Below, one piece after another: positions 1 through 13,293 of a stretch of DNA of 64,000 bases (the stretch's first letter is position 1; the number at the start of each line of letters is the position of its first letter). The translations under genes and the position numbers were made by a program. Below the pieces are notes generated by a model. It was not told the DNA's origin. It saw nothing but the letters and a program-made list of their open reading frames with translations, and made no database searches. The DNA is from Caprimulgus europaeus (taxonomy: Eukaryota; Chordata; Aves; Caprimulgiformes; Caprimulgidae), in contig OU015542.1 in the NCBI GenBank assembly GCA_907165065.1, forward strand, positions 248,001 to 312,000, given 5' to 3'.

Positions 1-43
1 AGCATGGAGCTTCCTCACTTACTCTGCTGCTTCTCTCCTCCAG

Positions 44-3000
44 GCCGTGTAGCTGCGCTGAACATGCTGGCGCACGGCGTGGAGCTCAGCACAGTCCCGT
101 ATCTGTGGACGGCGATGTTCGGGAAGAGCATCCGATACGCAGGTAAGGGGCTCCCCAAGGCTGGTGTAGAGTCTGTGCTGGTGGAGGTGTCCTGGGATAG
201 AGAAGCCACAGCCACCTGCCTTGATGTGGACCCTCCACACCAGCCTCTGCCTTGGGTCTGCTTCCCTTCCTGGCTTCTGATGTTTGGTATCTCCTCCAAA
301 ACCTGTCTGCTCATGGCTGTGGGGTGCAGGGCCAGAAGGATGGTCGTGAGGGATGAATAGAGACATTCTCTCCCTGAGCTTGCATTTCTCTGAACAAGAA
401 GGGGTGCTTTTTAGTGCCTTCAGCTGATGCTGGTCTCCTGGTGACTGCAGGATGCTCTTTGTGTAACTCTGGATTGCAAACACTTGGTCTTAGGGGCTAG
501 AGCTGGATCCAGGGGAATTGTTGCTGAATCCACTGCTTCTCTGCCTTCCAGGCCATGGAGAAGGGTTCGATGATGTTGTCATTCAGGGAGATTTAGATGA
601 ACTGAAGTTCGTGGCATTTTATACCAAGTAAGTGTTTCTCTTCTCCATGTTCCTACACAGGCATTTGTCTAAGCTTGTTCTGCTAGGCTGGAAAATATTT
701 TTGCTAGAGCTTCTGTCAGTCAGTTTTGTTCCTCTCTTGACACTGAGGTTGCAGGACATTAATAAAAGACTATAAAGAGAAAATCTGCTAAGCATAAAAC
801 AAGTTAAACTGGTCTTTGAACCTACTGTCTGTGCCAGATGTAAGCACTTTGTTCACATATCCGAGAGCAGATAATGACTTCTATTAATTTGTTGCTGGCA
901 ATTCCCCTCAAAGATTTCTTTCCCATCTCATCGCTGTGTTAATGGTTTGTAACCAGGGCTGGACTGGGAGCTCTGGCATCACTGTTTCTTCTGGTTTGAC
1001 AAATTTAGCTCAAAAAACTCTTTTGTCTATTAATTAACAAGCTGTAAAGGTTAGCAAGAGTTCAGGAGCTTTTGTTACACCTGTTGTGAAACCCAGCTCT
1101 GCCCAAAGCCAGGCACCTATCTGGGAGCATGTTCCTGAGATGCACTGACAGCCGGGATGAGCTGCGCCGGCTGTTCCTGAGCCACACGGGCTGTTTAGAC
1201 TGGCAAGGCCATGCACCATGAATTTATCCCCAAAATATTTGCTGCTGCTTATTATTCTGTTGCCTTTGTCCCATCCTGATCTGAACTCAATGGCCATGGA
1301 CCCTCCTCATGCCTGAAGACGGTGCAGATTTCTTCCTCTAAGGAAGAGGAGAATTAAACCAGGGAATCGCATAATCCTGGAACTGCCTGGATGGGAAAAG
1401 CCCTTTAAGCTCATCGAGTCCAACCATGAACCCAACACTGACCAGTCCCCACTAACCCATGTCCCTCAGCACTGTGTCTACACGGCTCTTCAATCCCTCC
1501 AGGGATGGGGACTCCACCACTGCCCTGGGCAACCCCTTCCAATGCCTGAGAACCCTTTCAGCAAAGAAATTCTTCCTCACATCCCATCTCAACTGCCCTG
1601 GGCACAACTGGAGGCCATTTCCTCTTGTCCTGTCCCTTGTTCCTTGGTTGAACAGACAAATGAAGTGAAGTTCTGCCTGACTCAGCAACCAAACTGCCCG
1701 GCAGTAGCACACAGACGGGGATCAGGAGGGAGCTCTGGTCAGGAGCCATCTGCCCCTCTGTCCCCTGCCCAATGTCTCTCATCGCTTCTCCATGTCCTCC
1801 TCCCCAAGGGTGGCCACTTGCCCCCATCACTGCAGGGTGGAGCCTGGCAGTTGGATGTGTCCATCTGGCTTGGAGATGTGTGGAGCTCACCTTATCAGCC
1901 CATGGCATGAGCCAGCCAGGTTCCCTGCACTCGCTCTCCTTCTCCTGCTTCCTGCATACCTCAGATAAAAACCTGCTGCAGATGATGGGACTCCAGCATC
2001 TGCTGGCACTCAGGGGCCCTCTGCATGTGGAGACACCTCTGAGCTCATTGGCACCTTAGCCAAAATTGCCTACGAGGGTGGGTTTGTGCCAAGGGAGAGC
2101 TGCTGCAAGGGGACATTTCCCTTCTCCAGCCACAGTTCTGGGGCTGTTGGCCCTCACCCCCCAACATTTCAAAGTCCATTTAAATGACACAACTGCCAAA
2201 GCAGTATTTTAAAATACACAGTTAGCTCAGCGAGCATGAGCCAGGGAAAGATTAAAACCCTTTTCTGGCAGTTTTGCTGCAGTGCTTTGCAGAGCTGGGA
2301 GTACTTTTGCTGCTGCAGCCCCTGTGAAGCAGCTCCACAGCTATTGCCTTGTCCCATCTTGGGTCCCCCGGCCTCACTGGCACTGTCCTGCACGGCATTG
2401 GGCAAGTGCAGCATTGCAGGGCCAGGCGCCTACGAGCCACACTGGCCACATTTCTTACCAGCACAAAACCTTTGAAACCTCTTCCTATTCCTCCTTTCCA
2501 TATTAGATCATGTAGCTGTTTATCCCAACCCTAATTAGACAGGAAATGTCAGATTGCTTTAATTAATCTGTAGGGCCTCTTCAAAAGGAGAGCCCTGAGG
2601 AAGTTGTGCAACCTGCTCTGTGCAGCGGCCCCAGGCTCAGCGTGGGTGCTGCACTCGGTGGGCAGCAGCTCCCTGAAGGGTGGGCAGCGGGGGTCTGCAG
2701 CTGAGCGCTGTGTTGTTCTGCCACCCAGGAGGGGCTCCTGGAGATGGCTTTTGGGTACCAGGATGGCATCCCACGCTGAGAGCCGGAGGTACTGGGGAGT
2801 GCTGGCTGGAGCGGGGCCGGCCGGTGCATCTCCTGCTGCTTTTCTTGGCTGTAATCAAGTCCCCATCTGTGCTTCTGTGAGAGGTCATTGGGAGCCTCTC
2901 TTCTTTTTCTGGTTTGGTGATAGTTCTCCTGGCTGGTGCTTGTGCTTTTGGGCTGAGGACACTGTCCCAAATCAGCCATCCCCTCCTGCTTTCTTCTCCC

Positions 3001-6000
3001 ATGCCCACCCGATGGTTCGGACTCTCCTGCTGGTGCATGCTGACTTGGTTGTTGTATGAACTGCTGGTGGTTCCCGCTCCTGGAGCCTGTCCTCAGCATC
3101 AACTTTGACAATAACGCTCTTTTTTTCCCCCAGAATTTGAAGAAGGCAGCTGTTTGCTTATCCCCGTTCAGAGCTGAGTGAGGTGTGGAGGGGTCAGCAT
3201 GAGGCCCTGTGCAGGAGGTGTACAGGGTGGTGCTCTGTAGTTGAACCCATGGGACACTGCATTCACTGCAGCCCCCCAGCCAGAAAGGCCGATTTCATCC
3301 CACCCCTGAAACCTTGGAGATCTGGGGAGATCCAGGGGATTGCTATGGTTGTCTTCTTCATGGTTCCCCATTTCCATTGTGATGAACTCTGAAGAGGAAG
3401 GGAAGATCATGTAGAGATGGTGCTCATCCACCGTGCTCCATCTTCCCTTTGTGTCAAGGCTTCCAGTTGCTCCAAATCCCACCTGCAGGAAGGGCACCCT
3501 TGTTCAGAAACCTCTTCAAAAAGAGGGGTTCCTCCTGGCTTCCGCATCTGTCGGACAAAATGTTTAAAAGTCACTGCTGATGTGGGTTGCTCCAACTCAC
3601 CAGCACCCCACGAATTATTTCACACAAGGAGCAGCTGCCCTGTGTCTTGCTGATAGAAATGTCTGGGCTGCATCAGCCTTCCCAGCTGGTCACATCAGGC
3701 ACTAACTGGGCTTGAGGCTGAGTTGATGGGCAGCTGGTGGAATTAAGTCTTCCTTTTTTCTCCCTTGTACATCTTGGTTATTCCTTCCCTTGGAACAGCA
3801 CATCTCCCCCTGATTTTGATGCATAGGTCTGTCCAACCACTTTGTATTTCCCAGATGGGACCTGGCTTCACTCAGAAAACTGAATGTAGAGGGAACCACT
3901 GGAGCTTCAGGGCTGTGTGGTGTGGTGTGAAGGTTGTAGAGAACCTTTCAGGAGTCCTGAAGCCTCAGTTCCCATTGTGTCCCCCCCTATACCAGCTCCT
4001 CTTTGCTCTGTTGGTCACAGAGCTCTTTGGCAATGGATTGATGACCAGATCTTTATTTGTTGGGTACTTTCACTCTTCATCTTATTCAACAATATCACTG
4101 GTGTTTAATATCTTATCCACACACCTCTGATCTTTACATTGTTTGTCTGTTCAGTTATCTATTTATAAGTCATCACCCAAGTTCACTCTTCAAAGATTTA
4201 TGCTCAGGTTGACCTCTGCAAACCCCAAAGTAGAAGAACCCTTCTTATTTGCCGAGTGACCTTTAGCCAGAGCTCCTCCAGCATTTTTACATCCTCTTCG
4301 CTTCTGCTTCATTTGTTTCCCATTCAGCCTTTGAGGTTGTGTTGTGCCACTAGCATTGGCATCCTGATGGGTGATGGTCAGCCAGACTGGGGTGTCATCA
4401 CTGAGGGTGGTGGGACCCTGATGTTGGCCACCCCAGCTGTCCCAGTGCTTTGGGAGGAGCATGCCTGTGGAGCAGCTCAGAGGTGGGTGCTCAGCCCACT
4501 TGGAGGTGGGAATCAGGAAGGGATGTGAAGCAGCACAACTGAGTGTCCCACAGGGAAATCCTGACCACCCACTTCTCCACTCCCTCTGTACAGGGCAGCA
4601 GCACAGGGATTTCCTGCCCAGACAGCAGCAACCACTGGGCGTCCTTGTCGACTTCCAGGTTTTTATCCACCAGTAGATCCACCTTTGCTGGTGTTTTCCT
4701 ATGGATACCAGGGAACTGTCTCCATCCCCTGGGCACCTCAGTGATGCTTGCCACGCCAGCATGTGAGCATTGGTGAGACCACAGAGTGGGGCCAGCCCTC
4801 TTCTGTCCCTTGTCCCACACTGCTCACCCAGTCCCCGTGGTGCTCATGCCTCAGGACAGGTCCTGGCTTTGAAGCAATGGGTGTTTCTCTTTGCTTCCTG
4901 CTTCTCTCCAGCCTGTTGTTTTTTGGGTGATGGAGTTATGGCCACCCAGGGCTGCCCTAATTAATTGCTCTGCTCTGCCCCGTCCCAGGAGTGACGAGGT
5001 GGTGGCTGTGGCCAGCATGAACTATGACCCCATCGTGTCCAAGGTGGCTGAGGTGCTGGCTGCTGGCAGGACCATCCGAAAACGTGATGTGGAGTAAGTA
5101 GACATGCTGTGGGAACCGACAGCGCTGGGGCAGGGGCTGAGCACAGCCATGGGGTGCAGGGCAGGGGCTGAGCACAGCCATGGGGTGCAGGGCAGGGCTG
5201 AGCACCCTAAGGCAGGACCCCACTGGGCATTGGGCAGCTCTTTCCTTCTGATTCACACTTCATACCCAGCTCACATCTCCCTTCCTGCACTGCTCTGTCA
5301 ACTCCGTGCTGCCTCCCAGCTGCCTCCAGGTCTGGCATCCCACACACAGGGAGTTTGTCTTAAGCATAAGGGTCCAAATCCTTGCACAGCCTCAAGGGGA
5401 CAGTGGTGCTCACGGCCATCGCTGAGGCAGAGCTGGCTGATGGTGAGAGGAAGTGTACAACCCTCTGCAAGAGCAAAGCATGGAGAGTTGGTGGTGCTGG
5501 GACACTGGCCCTTGGTGTCCAAGCCTGCAGTTCATTGGGGTGTAGCTCACAGGCAAAGTGCATTTTTCTCCCTTCCCCTCGTTTTTAAGATTTTGCATAG
5601 GAAAGAGCGTGCCCCTGTGTGCAGAGGGAGGGTGTGGAACGTGCACGGGGAGGGTATAACCACCAGGAAGGAGCCCTTAGAGTGGGAGTCAGAGCTGAGG
5701 GGGAAATGTGGGTCCCTGTCACTGGGGTGTTTCCACGAGTTAAAAATATTTCTGTTCAACATCTGGAATAAAAGCAGATGTTTTCAAAAGCTTGAGGAAA
5801 GAAGCACTCCCAGCCCTCAGGCAGCCCCGAGCCTTCTCAGTCACCCTGGGCACCCCTGGAAGGGGAGCGAGTTGAGGGTCCACTCAGCCACCAGTGAGCA
5901 GGGCAGGGATGTGCTCATCACCTCCAGTACATCAGGAAGGGGTTGCTGGCAGCCCAGTCTGCGGCTGGGAGGGAGGTGGCATGTCACGGGCAGCCCAGCA

Positions 6001-6761
6001 GCAGGGGGAGCTGCTTGCCCCTGTGGTGTGGCTCAGTGAGCCTGGAGCTGGACCACCTAATCCTGAACGTCTCTTCTCTCTCTGTCTCCTGCTGCTTTCG
6101 CACCTCTTAGGATGTTTGTCCGTCACAGCAAGTACGTTTGGTTTGGGGTCTCGGGTGTGCTGGGCATGAGGGGCTGGCAGGGGGCACAGTGGAACCCTGC
6201 TTGGGCCGCGTCCCTAATTCCTGCACTAGTTCTGGCTGTACACTGGTTTTGCAGCCCCCTCACTCCTAGGGACAATGCTGCTGTGGTGGGTGGTGGGGCT
6301 GGGGGTGGCAGGAGCCAGGCCGGGGTTGGATGGGCATGGCTGCTGTGTCCCCTTTGCAGGGTGCTGGTGCACAGATCTGCTGGTACAGGCAGCTGTGGGG
6401 GGACCCTGCTCAGGTGGGGAAACCCCTGCCATTTGGTGGCTTTCCATGAATTTTCATCTGAATGCCAGAAGGGCTTGTTCTAAGTTGGAACAATACTGTT
6501 TGAACTCAGTTTTACATGGAATCAGGGACCTGCACATGATTTTTGGGACAGTTTTAGTGACATGTGAGCGAGGGCAGGGGAAGGGGCACTGCTGTCCAGC
6601 TGGGCTGCACGGAGCAGCGCCCGGAGCAGCGCCGAGGGCAGCACCCAACCACACCGAGTGGATCTGCTTGCACACCCAGGGAAACATCTCACAGCACTGC
6701 TGGTTTTTCTCTTTTTGTTAGAACTGGAGATATGTCCTGGCTAACGGGGAAAGGCTCCTAA
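44..6761 (+). CDS. AIFM3: AIFM3, C-terminal five exons (partial at 5' end)
   Basis: Apoptosis-inducing factor, mitochondrion-associated 3, is a Rieske plus FAD/NAD pyridine-nucleotide oxidoreductase linked to mitochondria. Only its C-terminal region is in the window; the Rieske and FAD domains lie to the left. Exons seen: 44-142, 552-627, 4989-5093, 6111-6131 (a 21-nt microexon) and 6722-6761, ending in TAA. All have AG acceptors and GT donors and join in frame. The peptide runs GRVAALNML, then VPYLWTAMFGKS, GFDDVVIQGDLDELKFVAFYT, VASMNYDPIVSKVAEVLAAG, MFVRHSK, and ends GDMSWLTGKGS, which closely matches vertebrate AIFM3. The 4.4-kb intron 628-4988 carries a CR1 fragment and no other recognised gene. 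The intron after 5093 begins with a 31-bp tandem repeat. The identification is firm. The 3' UTR end was not located; an ATTAAA near 7959 is only a weak candidate. Confidence 0.95.
1366..1664 (-). repeat. CR1 LINE 3' fragment
   Basis: In antisense orientation the sequence carries the bird CR1 3' end (ctggatgggaaaagcc..., catcgagtccaacc, cttcctcacatcccatct). It sits in the long AIFM3 intron. Near-identical copies recur at 12.5 kb, 22.1 kb, 23.2 kb and, inverted, at 35.5 kb. Confidence 0.9.
5131..5204. repeat. 31-bp tandem repeat, about 2.4 copies
   Basis: The unit begins CAGGGGCTGAGCACAGCCAT and recurs at 5131, 5162 and, as a slightly shortened copy, 5193. It lies 37 bp after the splice donor that follows AIFM3 exon 4989-5093, so it is intronic. 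Confidence 0.9.
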
Positions 6762-9700
6762 TGCCGGCCACACCTGCGCCCTCCGGACGCTGTGCTCGCC
6801 GTGGGGAGTTGGGAAGGCAGCTCCACAGACGAGCAGGAACACTGCAGCTGAGTTATTCCCCTTTGAGACTTGGATGAACCTTCCCAGCAGATGCCACCAG
6901 CTCCTCTGCCCTGGTGTCAACTGAGCTGGGGCTCTGCAGTTGCAGTTCCTGTGGGACACTGGAAAAGCAGCGCCCAGAGAGAGCGGGGTTTGGGGCCAGC
7001 AGTGGGCATGGGCACCGCACAGCTGCGGACGCTGCTGATGGGCTGGGGGGTCCCCAGCTGGGTCTGCCCAAGCACATCCCTCACCCCATAAACAGGGCGA
7101 GTGCCTTCTGTTGCTCCCCGTGCTTTTGAGCACGTTGCCCCTTCCCAAATCTTCGCTCCTGGCAGAGCTCCGATGTGTGTCCCTGTAGAGCCTGACATTG
7201 GCTCCCTCTCTGCATGGCTGTGGCGCTTGCCATGGCTCTCCCAGTGCCCACCCTCCCCGGGAGCACCTCGGGGGGCCAGGGAGATGGGGTGACACTGGGT
7301 GGTCTCTGTACAGCCTGTGCTTGTGTTTCTCATTCTCCTTCTCCAGGCTGGTTGCCCCATCCAGCCCACCCAGCAGAGGTGGGTCCCTGCCCAAGCCAAG
7401 GGCTCTGGAGCTCATCAGTCCCTGTCCCAGCATCTGCAGCATCTCCCCATCCTGGAGCAGACAGGCTGGAGCTCTGCCCCCTGGCTCTTGGGCTTGGTGT
7501 GGGCTGGGGCACTGGCAGCTCTTGGCCAGCCCCTGTGCATCATGACCGTCCTTCCAGCCAGCCTCAGGATGTCTCTTCTGAACAATTAGTGCTGCTGCTG
7601 AGATGTTACTCCAGGAAGAGTAGCCAGAGGATTATTTCTGGCTGTCCTCCAGCCTTTATCACGCATTCCTCCTGTCACCTAGTGGACACAGCTGCATTTC
7701 TCATCTCTGTTCTTTGTGTTGGTGTTCTGCTGTCAAGTTTTCTGCCCCTTGTTGGAAGAGAAGCCTTCTCTCCAGCTCAGGAGCAGACCTGGCCAGCCCA
7801 CAGCCCTGCGTCCATCAGCCCATCAGAGCTGGGAGTGAGAACCCTCCTTGGAGAGTCTCCAGTACTCTGTTCTGGGGGAGGTTTCTTCCCCAGCAGTGTT
7901 TTACCCTGAGCCCAAAGCAAGTGAATTTCTATTTTTAATTTGATTCCCCCCTACAGATTAAAGCAGCACTATTCTTGGGCTCTGGGTCATCTGTGATTCT
8001 GTGCAAGGCCTTGTGTCACCTCTGCAGGTTAGCTGGGTGGTGCCTATACCTCTTCTGTGGAGGCTTCTCACTCGTGTCCAGCTCACCTGTATTTATTTCC
8101 AGACTTTCTGATCTTTGCTGGGTAGAAACTTCACCAGTTTTCTGTCACGTCTCCAGCTGGTCTCTTCTGGTTTCGCTGCAAGGCTTTTCCCAGGCAGCAC
8201 GACCAGAGGGGACGATGGGCAGGGACGTGCACGTTCCAGCCATGGACCATTACACATCTGCTGGATCCACAAAGGGGTGTGAGCTTGCAAGTCTCATCTT
8301 AGGTCCCATTGGCAAATGGGACTGTCCCCAGCGCAGTGTGGGTGGGGGCTTTCTCTGGGCAGAGGTGGCCAGGGCTGCCCAGCTCTTGGTGCCCTGAGCA
8401 GGGCTTTTGCAGGGGGGCTGGGGCCGTGCACGCTGCCCTGGCTCTGCACTCCCACCGGGGACAGGAGGCTCCACATCCCCTGTCCTCTTGCTGGTGGGAT
8501 GGTTGGGCTCTGCTTTGGCAGCTCCCCAGGGGACCTGGCTGGAGGTGTCTGGGGCTGCTGGGGCAGCACATGATGGCACCTCCTGGAGCTCTGTGGTTTT
8601 CCCCCTGGACACATCTTCTACACTGGGTGATATTGGCAGCTCCCGTGCCCCACAGGCTCCCCCAGCACAGCTTGGCTGAACTTTTTCAAGGCCTCTGTCT
8701 TCCTGCTCACCCAAAGGCTTGGAATCCTCTGGAGTCCTCCTGGGCAGGTTGGCAGGACACTTGGTTTTTCAGGAAGATGCCCTTGACTCCTCTGCCTCTG
8801 CTGGGGCCTTATCCAGTGTTGGGCATGAACTGTGCACAGCGGGCATCACCCCCATGTTCACAGGGCTGAAGACCATGCAGGAGCTGAGGAAGGGCCTTCT
8901 GTCCCAGCTTATGGCTGCAGTGTGGGCAACAAGTTCCATTCCCCCTTTTTACAGAGAAGCTGTTTCAGCTGGAGCTGGGAACATCACCCCATGACATGAG
9001 AAACCCCACTCCTCACCATCGCTTTCCCTAAGACATGTGCCGTGTCATGGGCAGGGCTGCTGGCATAGCTGGGCATCCTGATGCTGATCTGCAGACATTG
9101 CTGCTCAGCACCAGTGCAGGATGGTGTTGGACCTGGGACCCTTCATCCAGTGCCTTGGTAAATGCTTACCAGTGGTGAGCATGTTCTGGAGCTGGGCAAG
9201 GCTGGGTTGTCTCCTCACTTGGGTTGTCCATGCAGATGTGATGCTCCCAGACCCCAAGCTGTCACCATCCCTTGCTCCTCAGGTGCTGGGCTTTGCTTGC
9301 CTGCGTCTCGCCCCATGTGCTGGCAGGGCCCAGGGAGCCATGTGTTGGGCACAGCACACCTTCCCTTCCCACTCGCCCAGGAACTGCTCTGCACATCTCG
9401 GTGCAGCATCGCACCAGCGGGGCAGGTTTATTTTTAATTCCCTTGTGGCATAAATCTTTGTTTAAAAAATCATGGCTCATCATGAGGTGGTGAAGTATGG
9501 TGTCACCCTTCCTCTGTCCCTTGCTCTTACACCTTGCACGTTGTTTGGGTGAACGTTGCCTCTTCATGTACTGGCATTTACTGCTCACTTTGCTCCTTCC
9601 CCAAGGAGGTCGTGACAACACAAATTGTTTCGCTTTCTTCCTTTCCCACAGTGGCAGCCTTGTCCCCCTGTCCCACAGGCTGGCTGCCCTTGTGGCTAGA

Positions 9701-11117
9701 GCTGGTCTGAGCTGAATGGTGATGGCCAGCCATCTCCAGGCAAGTCTTCCCAGTGTCACTTTTGAGGCTGGGAGGTGCTCACTATTACAGGTGCTGGTTC
9801 AACACTCTCCCTGATGCAGTGGAGACTGTCTTCTCACCAGTGACACCTTCAGATGTCTTGTCCAGGCGTGGCCAAATAGACCAGAAGGACCTCACGGGCC
9901 TTTCTGCTCATCCATTGTCCTCCCTTAGCTCAGTGTTCTTATCTGATAACAGGCCAGTGCTTGTAGCAGGGCTGCATTTTTCCACACCTGATTAGATTTT
10001 CTGTGAAATCCAGTTCACATAGTTGGGGGGTTTGGTTTGTTTTTTTTACCAGTAATGTATGGACAGGAGAGTGGCTGCCCTGAGCCAAGCCATAGGGCCA
10101 TGCTGTGGTGTCACAGCTTCTCCGAAGAGCTGCAGAAAGGATGTGCACCTTGGGCTGTGCTCACAGCATGGACCTGCTTTGAGAGACTGGCTTCTTGTGT
10201 GTGAAAGCCCCTGATGGACTTCAGCCAGTCATGCACTGGTCTAACTGCACTACCAGCCCCGGGTGGGTTTTTTGGGCGCATACGGCAATGAGCTCTGCAG
10301 CTTCATTTTGGCTTTATCAAGCAAAAGAATCCTATTTTTATTTGATTTCCTGTGTCTCTTGCCAGTGCCTGGCTCTTGAGGACAATGTTTATGATATTGT
10401 CTCCCAATATTTGCAGCAGCTGCTCTGATGCACCTTCTGGGATGGGTTGGAGGCTGAAGATCTTGAGATGAGACCATGCCTGTTGGGTAGGACTAACTGT
10501 GAAGGCCCCAGAGCACCATCCCCTTTCCCTGCCCTTCACCTTGGGCTCAACCACCCTCTCGCACACACCATCCCCCACTGCCTCCCCAGGACCCCCGAGC
10601 CTGGGTGGGGCTGGGGGACACTGAGCAGCGTGGAGACCCAGGGGGACAGCAGTTATCAAGGAAGCTCACAGTGATGGGTAAGGTGCTCCATGAGCCTGGA
10701 GGCTTTGAAGAAGTGTTTCTGGCAGAGCACCATCCCCTCCCAGGGCCTCCTCATCTGTCAGGGAGTTTTGAACAATAATTGTGTTGATGCAACCCAGCTG
10801 GGAGAGAGTGGAGCAGAGCAGAGCCCTGCCCGTGGGGTCCACAGTCTGGGGAAACCGCAGTGCCCTTGTCATGGTGAAGGGTACAACCTGCTGCTCCCCA
10901 CGGCGAGCTGCTGTGGCAGGGTGACGCTCTGTGTCCCCACGGCTCCTGTCCCAGGGGAGATTTTCCTTCTCCACATCTTCCTTCCGGCTCCGCAGCCCTG
11001 ACCCCGCAGCCAATGGCCGGGTGCCCCTGCGCATTAGCCCAACCTGTCATCCCATTAATTACCTTCTGGCTAATCCGGCTGAGCTGGGCCAGGGTGAGCG
11101 CGGCTCTGCTGCCAGCC
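6762..11117. other. AIFM3 3' flank and intergenic sequence, no gene recognised
   Basis: The stretch holds the AIFM3 3' UTR and the spacer to the TMEM17-family gene. Open frames up to about 230 codons occur on both strands, but they overlap each other, are proline, serine and glycine rich, and resemble no family I recognise. No CR1 or LTR was seen. LZTR1 and THAP7, which lie between AIFM3 and P2RX6 in mammals, were not recognised here. Confidence 0.6.
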
Positions 11118-13293
11118 ATGGCTGCGTACAGCCCTCTGCCCCCCAACCTCCGCCGCGGGCTGGCCACGTTCAGCGGTTCCCTCTTCATCAACAACAAGAC
11201 GCAGGACAGCGGCGCTGCCCACCCCTGCCACCCAGGTACGGGCAGGGGCTCGGCGGCAGGGGGGCTTGGGGGCGGGGGTTCCTGCTGCCTTCGCACTGCG
11301 AGGCTGCTCAGCACAGCACCAAAGCACCCGGTGTCTCTGAGCTGGGAAGACCCAAAGGGTCCCTGCACCCACCACTGGTGAGGGAGAGCAGAAATAAGTG
11401 CAAATGGCTGTTCGTGGTCTCTAGCCTTCCCCCCAGGCGTGGCAGGGGCCATTGCTGTCTCCTCTGGGAGCTGTGAGGGTCCCCCCAGGCAGAGAGGTCC
11501 TGGGGGTGCTGGGCCACCCCGCCTACCCCTGCCTGCCCTGCCTAGCCCACGAGGTGCTGGCCAGCCTGCCCCTCCAGATGATGCTCTACTTCAATGTCTA
11601 CTACTTCCCGGCGTGGTGGCTGGCCGAGGGGATGATGCTGCAGCTGAAGGTATTGTCCCATAGGGCACGTGGTGGGGAGGTGACCCAGGACTGACCTCCT
11701 TGGGCATGTTGGGGCCACACTGGGCAGGGGAGAGGGGAGCTCCTTCAAAGTTCATGGTCCCCACACACATGAACAAAACGCCCCATTCCCCACAAAATGA
11801 TGGCTCATCTCCAGCTGTCAGAAATGGAAATCATGAGAACAACCACTGAAACTTCCAGGCAGGGAAGGTTACACTGGGAGGGCAGAATGGGCAGGACTGG
11901 GAACCAGTATGAGTGGGAGCTGGCAGAGCACGGGGAGCTGGGCATGGAGAACCGGTCACAGGGCACAAGGGAGGGGGTGCAGGCCATGGGCACGGGTGGG
12001 GGCTGGCCAGGACAAGGCTGTGCCCCTGTTGCAGTACCACCTGCTGCCTCAGCACTACCAATTCCTGCTGGTCGCTGCCTTCCTCATCCTCTCACTGGCT
12101 GAAGCTTCCCGCCTCTACCTGGGCTATGTGGGGAACCTGCAGGAGAAGGTAAGTGCTGTGTCTGCCCTGGCTGCCAGTCCCCTGTGCTGAGGCTGTGCTG
12201 GATGTCCCCTCACCCAGGACCTGAGTGCCCATCACTGTCTGTTCCTTCTGGGGTCCTGGCTGGAGCTGTCCCAGGAGGGAATTGCAGGTGTAGGTGGGAC
12301 CTGACAAAGGGGACCCACTCACTTTCCTGCTGTATCCCTCCCTGTGCTGTGGGTGCGACGCTCCAGCACTGGGCTTGACAGCATCCAACCACATCCAGAC
12401 ACAGCTCCATGTGGCAGGGCCGTCCCTGGTACCTGGCTGCCGGTGCCATCAGAGTGCAGGGTCCCAGCACAGAATCCCAGAATGGCCTGGATTGGAAAAG
12501 CCCTTCAAGATCATGGAGTCCAACCATGAACCCAACACTGACCAGTCCCCACTAACCCCTGTCCCTCAGCACTGTGTCTGCACTATTCTTCAGTCCCTCC
12601 AGGGATGGGGACTCCACCACTGCCCTGGGCAACCCCTTCCAATGCCTCAGAACCCTTTCAGCAAAGAAATTCTTCCTCACATCCAATCTCAACTGCCCTG
12701 GGCACAACTGGAGGCCATTTCCTCTTGTCCTGTCCCTTGGTTGAACAGACCCATCCCCACCTCTCTCCACCCGCCTTGCAGGGAGTTGGACAGAGCCAGA
12801 AGGTCTCCCCTCAGCCTCCTTTTCTCCAGGCTCAACACCCCCAGTTCCCTCAGCTGGGAACTCAGCACACTTGTGCTCCAGACCCTTCCCCAGCAGTGAG
12901 CTACTGGGGCAGAGTCCCCCTACCTCAACCAGTGGCCTCTGCACCCCATCTCAGCAGCCTCTGCTCCTGCAGGTGCCTGAGCTGGCTGGGTTCCTCCTCC
13001 TCTCATTCCTGATCCAGCTCCCCCTCCTGCTCTTCCTGCTGACGGATCACCACATCATCCGCCTGCCGCTGGAGATGACCATGCACAGCCTTCTCCTGGC
13101 CTTCCTCATCGCCGAGATCGTGGCCGCCTTCCTTGCCCTGAAGACCATGACCCAGCAGCTGGCAGCACAGTTCTACCTGCAGCCGTTCAAGGAGCGTGGC
13201 GGGGGATGGCTGGGGCGGGGGGGGCAGGTAGCTGAGGCAGGCCATGCTGCAGGACCCCTCCCTCCCACAGTCAGTGTCAGCAGGGACCATTAA
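11118..13293 (+). CDS. TMEM17B: TMEM17-family tetraspan ciliary transition-zone protein (TMEM17B-like)
   Basis: TMEM17 proteins are four-pass membrane proteins of the ciliary transition zone that act with the B9/MKS complex. Exons: 11118-11235, 11546-11649, 12035-12148 and 12973-13293. Phases are consistent, giving 218 codons. The start ATG is in a good context (gccagccATGG). The N-terminus has [16 protein letters not shown]. The membrane part has [55 protein letters not shown] and [10 protein letters not shown], matching TMEM17 exon by exon. Human TMEM17 is about 198 residues; this copy has about 20 extra C-terminal residues rich in Gly and Ala after LQPFKE. Human TMEM17 is on 2p15, not 22q11, so this is probably the paralogue called 17B in fish and frogs. 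Family membership is certain; the paralogue label is inferred. A CR1 fills most of intron 3. Confidence 0.88.
12469..12900 (-). repeat. CR1 LINE 3' fragment in TMEM17B intron 3
   Basis: Antisense CR1 starts at cagaatcccagaatggcctgg and runs through the standard internal blocks to the cttgtgctccagaccc block. It lies wholly inside the intron 12149-12972 and ends about 70 bp before the last exon. Confidence 0.92.

Noticed and set aside
5104-6039. 311-codon open frame within the AIFM3 intron
   Set aside because: It begins in the 31-bp tandem repeat, has no known domain and lies wholly in an intron between well-supported exons.
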